DNA of 64,000 bases from Amphiura filiformis (Eukaryota; Echinodermata; Ophiuroidea; Amphilepidida; Amphiuridae), in the NCBI RefSeq assembly GCF_039555335.1, contig NC_092631.1, positions 15,805,805 to 15,869,804 on the forward strand. The letters are read 5' to 3'. Shown here one piece after another: positions 52,631-63,100 of the stretch (its first letter is position 1; every line of letters begins with the position of its first letter). The notes under the pieces were generated by a model. It did no database searches and was not told the origin of the DNA. It worked only from the letters and a program-made list of their open reading frames with translations. The position numbers and the translations under genes are program-made.

Positions 52631-53986
52631 CGAGGGTTGGTCAATAATATCCCGCAACCATTATTTATCTCCGCTCATGCATGACTTAGATGACTGTTAC
52701 TTACGATCAATAAAGTTTGTACTTTTGTCTTTCAAAACGCACAACAATTAGTATCAGAGTACCTTTAATTACGTAATCTCATTTGCATAAAGTCATTGCT
52801 ATATGTGCACTGACAATTGTCAACATTGGCGAGAAATTTGAATTGGCTTTGAGGAACGTGTAATAAAAAGAAGCAGAAGTAAAGACCAAAGCAGTTTACA
52901 AGCCTTATTTTTGGTATGAGGTAATCTGAGTATATTCGATTGATAATTGTGAAAGAAGAAATGTATCCGTCAACAGATGAGGAAAGGGACCATCTTTGAA
53001 CTTCACCAAAAATAGGCCTATAACAACAAGCAAAAATGGTGTGAAAATCGCGAAAAAGAGCCCACACGGCAGAAGAAAGAATCCAAATTATCTCCAAAAT
53101 TTAACAAAACCAAATATGGTTATTGGTATGGTATTAGAGATCATAGTCAGGACAATAGAATTTGTTGCAACAAAAATAGAAATATGCGCATGCGTTGATG
53201 GTATGCATGATTGAAAGTACCAAAAATGTATGAGAAAAGTAAAAATTCATCAAAAACGCGCTAAAAATATGACTAATACAAGGTTTGCGGAACAGTAGCT
53301 GTGTGAGTGAATTGCTATACCAAGTCTAATGCTAAAATTAGACACACCTTTCGAAATTCAAATTTCTTATTAAATCCAGAGCCTCTCTATGGTGTGCTAC
53401 TTTAATTACAAAAACAAGACCTTTTGAAATTAAGGGTTCATTAAGAAAGAAATGTTTATGGTATTACCACTGGGACCTCCCTTTTTATAATCAGTAGATA
53501 CCCAATCAAACCAGGTACCATTGGTTAAATTTTGTCATCGATTAATCTTTCTATCTCTTATTATGTAAAGAACAATGGGTGATAAAGCCTACTCAAAATT
53601 GGAGATATTCAACACGATTTCTTTTCTTTAATAAAAATGGTATATGTCTAAAAAGAGTCCAGCATCATGCCTATGTTATCGGTTTATAAAGCTGCAAAAG
53701 CCGTGCCAGATTCTATACTTTTATTCTCGAGATATTTGGAATTATGTAACAATACCTCAATTTGGTGCGAGATTTTCTTGACTACTTTTCACCATAAATC
53801 AGGCAGTGCCCATACGCTATTGTGCTTATGCTAATGTCATTACGTAATCAAGCATTCAGCATCGCTAATACATATTCGTTTTGAAAGACAAAAGTACAAA
53901 CTTGAATTTAGCGTAAGTAACAGCCATCCAAGTCATGCATGAGCGGAGATACACCATAGTTGCGGGAACTTATTGACCAGCCCTCG
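52631..53986. mobile_element. Decayed mariner-size transposon
   Basis: TIRs of about 160 bp start CGAGGGYTGGTCAATAA and contain CTCCGCTCATGCATGACTT. TA flanks both ends (52629-52630, 53987-53988). The total of 1,356 bp is the usual length of an autonomous mariner. In the interior one frame at 53060-53101 reads AHTAEERIQIISKI, and an adjacent frame reads KNRPITTSKNGVKIAKK. These resemble transposase helix-turn-helix sequence but are broken by stops and frame changes. Non-functional copy. Confidence 0.75.
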
Positions 53987-54084
53987 TATATGCGAACTAT
54001 CGAGTTTTTACGGTATACTAAACAGTGGATATTCTCAAGAATTGTGTTTTTTGCGTATTTCTGAAAATTGAGATCCGACCATAT

Positions 54085-54153
54085 TCACGCATTAGATTCA
54101 GTTGTATCCTCACAGCAACCAATAAGCCAGTAGGTGATCTGTGTTCCTTTTCC
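54085..54153 (-). CDS. Guanylate cyclase last exon
   Basis: [20 protein letters not shown], then NA and TGA. Acceptor TTCATCCAG. A very short tail compared with some receptor cyclases. Confidence 0.93.
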   Translation of the reverse strand, partial: GKGTQITYWLIGCCEDTTESNA

Positions 54154-57100
54154 CTGGATGAAAAGAAAAAAAATTACATTAATTCACTTTTAATGGAATA
54201 ATATTTAAAAATTCTTTTGGAAAAAATATGTTACTTTTGATGTATAATTTGGTATGTAGATGTTTGTGCCAATGGCCTTATCTCTTATGACTTTATTTAA
54301 GAATAAGTTACGATTTAATGACAGTCGGAATCATTAAACTATCAAAATTGATAACGCTGTATTATTATATTTATCTTAAATATCACTTCTAATATTAGCT
54401 TTTGAATTGTTAATAATTACAAAGTAATACACAATAAGAAATTAAATCATACTTCTTTGCATGTTCAAGCCATAATATGTGATTTGCTCCACAGCGAAGT
54501 CCTAATTTTTTCCTCGAATTTCCACTTTTGCATGATTGTGATGCCCAGTGACATACTAAAATACCATGTCAAAGACTTTAACTAAGCCTGAAGTGCTTTA
54601 ATTACAGTAAAATTAAAATATTCAACCATACAACTCCACAGTGGTAAAGTGGTGTTCTTTCATTATTTCGACATAATACCCCGGGGGTGGGGGGGGGCAC
54701 TCAACTTTAAAAGTGACGGGTATGTGCCTACCGGCGTCGCGAAGTAGGGGCCTATCGGGTACAAAGCGTTATTTCAAAAAAGGGGGTCATTGGGTACAAA
54801 CAAAATAAAAAGGGGGTCATTGGATATAATATTTTGAAAAAAGGGGGTCATTGAGTATAAGATTTAAAAAATAAAAGGTCATCGGGTAGAAAATGTTGAA
54901 AATTTCGGCATAATTTTGAAAAAATTGAGCAAGATTTGAAAGTTTCGGCATTAGTTTTTGGCATTTTGATGATGCTATTCTAGAAAATCTAGAAAAAAGG
55001 GGGTCATTAGGTAGCCGCAACCAAAAATAAAGGGGGTCATTGGGTAGCCGCAACTAAAAAAAAGGGGGGTCATCGGGTATGACTTTAAAAAAAAGGAGGT
55101 CATCGGGTATAGTCGACTTCATAAGAGGGTGCCTATTGACAGGCACATACCATCACTTCAAAGTTGAGTGCCCCCGGGCATAATACAAAACAGGACCAAG
55201 GTTCAACATGCTACAAAAACGGCACCTTTGAAATGATTTACCTTCATTCTTGAAGCAGATTCATCAGGATTGTTCATAGTTCATAAGATTGATAAAGGTT
55301 CTTTTTCAGATCCAATAAAATGATACTACTCACTCAGAAATATTTCAATTCCTATCAGGAATCTTGTTCACTCTGATACTGGTGTTTCTAGATGTTTTTA
55401 GAACCGGCAACACTTCTGTCTGGTTTTGATGACGTCACCAAACTTTCTTGTTGCCGAGAATTTATGACCTGGTCATAAATGTTGTCCAATTTTGTCCAAC
55501 AAGAAAGTAATTGGTGACGTCATCAAAACCAGACAGAAGTGTTGCCGGTTATAAAAACATCTAGAAACACCAGTACCAAAGTGAACAAGATTCCTGATAG
55601 GATTTGAAATATTTCTGAGTGAGTAGTATCATTTTATTGGATCTGAAAAAGAACCTTTATCAATCTTATGATTTATACCTTCATATCTACGTGTCCGCGA
55701 AGCTCCATCTGAAATCTGTCGAAGGAATCAAGAATCTGCTTCGTAGAGGAACTTATGTGAATTTTCAAAGCTGAATATGGAAAAAGTGAAAGTGTGAATT
55801 TTTCTTTTATAAAGATATTTTACTTCATTATCATTAAATATTTATGATTATGATGTAAGCTTTTAAAGCATGTCGGTTTTTGTCGTCACCGTCTTACAAC
55901 TGCTTGGCATACGTGACTCTTTGGTTTTAGGAAGTTGTCATGATTCACCTTTTTGATGAAAACATTCATATCAATACATTTGTATACTTTTTATATCAAA
56001 TATCTCAAATTTATTTCCCCCCATGATTTAGCATGTGCAATTCACTTTTTTGTGGTCAAAATTGAACAAAACTACCCGAATCCATTCCCCCTCAAATATT
56101 TTATCAACGAATATTGAATTACAAATTGTGACTTGTATTCTCCACATCAAATGAAGTTCAAACTTTATTTACTTTAAAATGCTGTTTTAATAATTGACAT
56201 TTTTGGTAAAAAAAGGTAACAAACATCACAGAAACTGCATTATTCAACCCAAATATCTCAGCCTACGTCACTTTTCAGAAATGCCAGCCGGGTAAAATGA
56301 AAAGATCAGAGTGTGTAGATACATTTTTTAAAACACCATAAGAAGCTTTGTCCAAATATGTTGCACGAAAACTTCAAAATCACTATGTGTTCTCACTAAA
56401 TCTATGTATTTACATGCATAAAAGTGGAAAAATCCAAATAATATGCATTTCATGCTGAAATGGCATATGGTTTCTGGTCATAGGTAAAAAAGCTATGGGC
56501 ACAGAAATATGTCACTGTTACCTTTTTCAATTCAAAGATCAAGCTCAATACATTGATATACATTTCTTCAAATAAATACATTTCCCCCCAAAAATAGAAT
56601 AAAAATGGGCATGTTTGGCAAAAAATGATAAATATCGTGAAAAAGCATGTTTTAACCCAAATTTTGTCTCAATATGGTATGATGGAATATTTTTGTTTAC
56701 AGATTTAAAATATTCATATGCCCTTAGATTGCAGTCAATTTTATTTCGAAGTTCCGGCTACTTATATTTGCCATTTTTGGGTAAAAGTTGGGGGAAAAAA
56801 TCACAAAATACACATTTTCATCCAAAATATCTCAGTCCACGTCACCTTTCAGAATTGCCAGCCGGGGTAATCAGATAGGGGTGACTCTCCTCTTTCGAAA
56901 TTATGGCTACTTTAATATTTGCCACTTTGGGGTAATTTTTTTTTTAAGTCACAAAAAAAACCATTTTCAACCAAAATACTTTTCAAAATTGCCAGCCGGG
57001 TTAAACAGATAGGGGAGACTCTAACGATTAATTGCAACCCGGCTGGCACCATTTTCAGAAACTGTTGCACGGCCTCTCTACTATTTTATAGAACATTTGA

Positions 57101-60100
57101 AATACATTATCTTACCTTCCCCAGTGGATTCCATTCTGGATGTTGTGTTGACAGTGTCTCCAAATAAACAATATCTAGGCATCTTAAGACCAACAACTCC
57201 AGCCACACATGGGCCTGTGTTTGAAAGATACACGTAGAAAAATGAAGTGGTTTTGAGAGAATATGTTGTTTGTTGTACTTGTTTATGTGAATATTTATTG
57301 TTTGTTATTTTTAATGTCTTCACGAAATTTAGAATAAAGGTATTTTACATACTCCAGCTTCACATGGACCTGTGTTTGAAAGATATACGTAGAAAAATGT
57401 AGTAGTTTATGAGATAATCTGATGATTTAGTTTTTTGTATTATACTTATTTGTTTGCTTATTGTGGTATGTTTATCATTTTTATGTTTTGACGAAAGTTA
57501 AAAGAGAAGACTTGTCCTAATACTGCCAACTATTATATAGCTAAAGACAAGAGGATGATAATGATGATGATGAGATGAGGTGAGATGATGATGATGATGA
57601 TATGATGGTGATCATCATCATCGTGACGACGTTGTCGACGACGACGACGATGATGATTATAATAATGAAGATGTAGGTTATGAAGGTAGAGAAGAGGATG
57701 AAAAAACGTCAGCTGGTAATCAAACCTGAGTGCACACCGGCCCGAAGCTGTAGTCGCTTTTCTGGTACATGTCTTATCTTAAATGTATCAACAGCTTTGA
57801 GTAACGCCAATGACATCTTAGCTATCTCTTTTGCATGTGATAAACCATTGGGTATAGGTAAACCAGAGACAACCATATAGGCATCACCTATTGTTTCAAC
57901 CTGAAAAATAATTAAATTTGTCATCAAAGAATGGGAGATCAAACGTCAAAAAAACTAAGCAATTAAATTCTTGTCCTATATACAAAATATTAGAACAGTG
58001 TAGCCTCTAAAGGTTAGGGCGTCCAACTCATGATCGCAAGTTTGGTTGTGGATAACAAATGGATAAGGGCACCGTCAGGACGTGTCATTGTACGTGTCAT
58101 TTTATCTCGCTTTTCCACTCTACCCAGGTGTATAATAGGGAGCTATTAGGAGTAGCTTTGAACAAATGAAAAGGCGTTATTTAAGCATGAAAAATGGGGC
58201 TGTGCACTTTAGATATCAAGCCCCACATTTTCTATCAAACAATTATGTTACACCATCTCCCGACACACCTCAATTAATATTTAGCCCGTGTGGTTTATGC
58301 AGACCCCTACCAGACCAGTCTTTGAATTTTGCGAAAAAATATTCCATATTTAATGTCAAGTCTGTATTATTGGAAACCGAATAATCTACCTTATAAACGT
58401 CAAAATTGCCAATTATACCGTCAAAACAGGTGTACAGATCGTTTAACAAGGCAACGACCTAAAATAGACGTGACAAAAATATGATCATAATCAAAATGTT
58501 GGTTTTAAACATTGTTCGGTATCATGCTCATAACTTCCTCGGAAGTAAAGCTATTTGAGTTAAATGTGAACACTATGTATATGGGTAGGGTATTATGGGG
58601 GTGGTACTGGTGTATAGGGGGAGGGTACGGGTCTATTGGGGGCTGTGTGTGATTGTGTGTGAGGGGTGCGTGGGGGTGCGTAAGGATTAAAGATTAAAGA
58701 CACCAAAGTGAAAATTAGTATTGCTTTTTTCATTGTAGATTACGTATTGGTTGATGGATGTGATGGTGTGTTGGGGTGTTAGTTTATGTGTGGGGTGTTT
58801 ATACCTGTGTGGTGGGGGTGCGTGGATAGGGTGTGTGAGTGCATGTAGTACCTGTGTAAATATTTCTGTTTCTTTACACGTGTGGGCGTTAAAAGTGTAT
58901 AAGCAGTGGGATGTGATGGTGTTGGGGGGGGGTTGCGCTGGTGGGTGTATGTGGATGTTAGGTGCGTATGTGCATATTTCACTTCGGAAAAGAGCACCTG
59001 CATTGGAGTACTAGCGGCAGATAGTGACGTGAAGCCAACAATATCACTAAAGAATATCGTCACCATTTCAAAGGTCTCTGGGTCTACGGCATTTCCACGC
59101 TTTAGTTGATCAGCAACAGATCTTTAAAAAATAGATTTTATTTTATTGCATGTATTTCTATTTTGATTGCACTAATGAAAACAATTTATGATGTACGTCT
59201 ACACTGTTAGTTTTAGCAGGATCCATGTGAGAGGTATAAACAACGTATAAAGACTGAAATGAATGTTGTCAAGTTGTCGAGCTTGAGGGCCGAGTGCACC
59301 AAATCGGCATAACTAACTATGACATAGTATCTCGATCTATACCACGTCATAGCTACTCCAGATCTCCGTGTCTGTTATTCTTACTCAAATAGTATATTTC
59401 CGAGCATACCTGGCTTCAGCAGAATAACTTCAAGAATGACAGTCAATGAACTCATGTAGTCATATTTATTGGCGAAAAACCTGGCAAGCGACTTCAGCAG
59501 AATAACTATCTCACTATAATGACAGTAAATGGACCAGTTCAATTCTTTTCAACGTGGTGAGTTGTTATGTTAATAATAACAATCCATAAAGTTATGTCAT
59601 GTCATGTACCAGTATACAAATATTATACAAATATTGACTGCTATGAGGGGCATGGTTAAATTTGTAGGCCCGCGGTGATCTCAAAACCATGACTATGCCC
59701 CGATGCGTAGCCGAGGGGTATAGTCATGGTTTTGAGATCACCGCGGGCCTATAATTTTAACCATACCCCGAATAAAAAGCAGTCAATATTTGTTTTATAT
59801 ACCAAACCGTAAGATTCTTGTCATCTGTTTGGTTAAAAGCATCGATTTTGGAAAGAGAAAGTAATAGTTTCAATGCGAACGGCACAGACGATGTCCACGT
59901 AATTATAGCGCGCGAAAACATTAACGCGTGCGTAATATCATTTTACGCTGGGAACAAAGCACACGCAGAACTATGCCCGCTTTTGCGGGCATAGTCAAAA
60001 TTATGCCCGCTCTTTTAACCAATCAGATGGCGGGAATCTTTGGATGAGGTATATAATGACTGCTATGAGGAGCATGGTTAAAATTATAGGACCAAGGTGA

Positions 60101-63100
60101 TCTCAACACCATGACTATTACAAAGTTGTTATTGGACATTGATGGAACTTTGAGCGAACGGAACAGTGTCATCCTTAACAACAAGAGGATCGGGTAAGTA
60201 AACTTTTCATTAAAGGCACATATTTTGTTAACTTAATCAAACAGTGTGTTTTGTTGTGCATTCTGAACTGAATCTGGGTAAAATGTGTTTTTGGCCTTGA
60301 GTCATTACGACTCGTAACAACATTCACAATTGATCAAAACTAGACATAATTACTTTGGCAAAACTTCGTATAGGAGAGTTTCTGCTCTTTTCTTCTCTTC
60401 CAAAAACGCTGCTGTTCTATCTTCTACAAGTGTTTCTAGATTGTTGGCATACTGCTCCATTCTGGTCAGTAAGTTGTCTAGAATGTTTTCACTGTTGGAT
60501 TCCCTGGAATAATTAAAATGATAAATTAATTCATATTTCTTCGCAAATTTCGAAATCTTTATATAACCTGTGAGGTGTCGTATGCAAGCGATTCACCGTA
60601 GTACTTCCAACATGGTTGTAGTCACTCAAAAGTGGAACTTGATAACGGACATTAAGTGGTGGGATCAAGTGAACATGTACTCACTTCATGAAAAAAAATA
60701 TCACGACTTGTGAGAATTTATATATCTATATAAATAATTATTGAGAGCCGTGAAAGAATGTTATGTCTTTCTCCCAATAAAACCACGCTATTATACAGCT
60801 CCATTTTTTCCCCATTTGTATCTTATTATGACATAAACAATAGGGCATTTTATTTATCATGAATTAAGAGGTCAATAATAATTTTATTAAGTTTATTAAA
60901 CCGGTCAGGGAACTTTTTCAGCGTTAAAAGTTCCCTGACATGCAGTTACGAAACTGAACAAGTATGAACTAAACTTGAACCTACTTAACTGATAATACAT
61001 CGAAACAAATGGAAATCTGTACCATTTCAAAAACAAACCAAGATTACAGAGTGGTCATGTTAAAATCACATTAATCATTTCTGAGAGTAGTATTCACAGG
61101 TATATAGTATTAAAGGGGAATATTGGAATGTCATCTTTCTCTGGGTAAGACCAGACAGCAAGCCAGGCGCAGGCCACAGCTAAACAGTAATATGAGAAGG
61201 TTCATTTCACCTTGAAGGCATGGATAGTCTTGCAAATATGGGATAACTTTCCCCTAGGCCATCCAATATGCCAGACTTAGTAGGACGACAACTGGTATCT
61301 ACTGGTCAGTTTATACTTTTATTTCCACATCTGTTATATTTATGTGGGCCTTTAAAAATGTTGATATGTGAGTCTGTTTATTCGCCCCTACACTCGGAAC
61401 TGTCACGCGCTATGGCCCTCAAACTTGGTGGGTAGGTGCGAATTGGTCTAAAGCAGAGCAAGTTTGCATTTGTTAGGTCATCCAAGGTCAAAGGTCAGGT
61501 CAAACTTAAAGTAGCTCTGATCGGGGAGCATGAAGGTCATATGAGGTGAAAGTTCAGGTCAAATTCAAAGTTGCTCGCATTGGGGTGTAACTTAGTGAAA
61601 TGATCCCTGCACTTGGGGAGTTTAAAACCACACAGGTCATCCGAGAGCAAAGGTCAGGTCAAATTTGAAGTTGCTTCGATCGGGCTGTAACTGCAGGGAA
61701 AAGGATCACTGACACTTGGGGAGTATGAACCGTCGAGATCATCCGAAGTTGTTAACCATTCCGGTTTACCAACCGCTCCCGTGCGGCGAAACAGCTCCCG
61801 TTAGTATTATATAACATAGTAGAACATAACGAAATATTTTTCCTTGCAATATAAGTAAAAAGGCAGTATTTATTATGTTGTTTATCTACAGATACTGCAT
61901 TTTTACTTGACGGAGGGAATTTTGTAAACAAATGGTACTTGTTAAGTTTACGCAAAGCTGCCAGTAGAGCCTTTGCAGGAGGACGGTCGTCAGGTCTCTC
62001 AGCCCAGCAATGTTGCACCAATTGCATCAGTTCTTGAGTTCCGTCGTTAAGGTTCACAAAAGGTCGAAACGGTGGGTCACTGACTTGTTGCAATTTATTT
62101 AAAATCTCTGTGAAAATAAGTGTTTGTTTAATATTATTTTTAATATACATCGCAATCACCTGTTTGTTTTATGCTTTTATTAGAAACAAAGCTTTGTTGG
62201 GAATGCTTCTGGCAATTGGGACACACACACGCTATGATAAAATAAATCTTTACAACCCATTTGCAATGATTTGCAATCGCCATTGTAACTTCCGATTTTT
62301 GAGAGCCCTTTTGGGACACTTTGACCTCTGACATATCGGGAAAAATGCTGTAATTATTTAATATTATGTTGATTTGTTATTGTCATTATGTTACCATTAA
62401 AATGTTTATATAATTAATATATATGATAATAATGCTTTTTGTGTTTGTTTTCATTCTTGCAAAACATTTTAGATTGCATTTTGTACGCACAAAAACAAAT
62501 ATTTCTGAATTTTCCAAATAGGTCAGAGGGCAAAGTGTCCCAAAACTGCAAATACTGTCTCACAATGCATTGCAAATTTCCAATGCCGATTTGGCTTATT
62601 GCCTTGGATTTTTCAAATTGTTATATAAATACCTACCTTCCGATCCAAGATTCATTCGTTCAGTTTCAAATGGTGGATTTCTTGTTGTTATTTCAAGCAA
62701 AATCATCCCGGCGCTATAAATATCACCTTCCTTCGTCGGGGGTCGATTTGCGTCTCGTAGAATTTCAGGTGCTTTCCACAATAATTCTGAAATAATGCAA
62801 TCAAATTAATTTATCTCTTAATTTTGAAATAGCTATCTTATTTGTTAAAATGATCGTACGGAAACTTCAGGAAGTCAGACTTACACCAATTTTACAATCG
62901 AAACATCATGTACCGTAAAACCTCGTCTACTTGCATATAGTGTTTTTGATGAAAGCTAAATTAATACGAAACAGCCGTAAATATATCAATACAATAGATT
63001 GGTCTTACAATGGTACTCGTTTGTATATGGTTATAGCAGTAAATTATTTGCCGAAACTCCACAATTCTATAATTTTGTTGATGGATGGCACCTGGATTAA

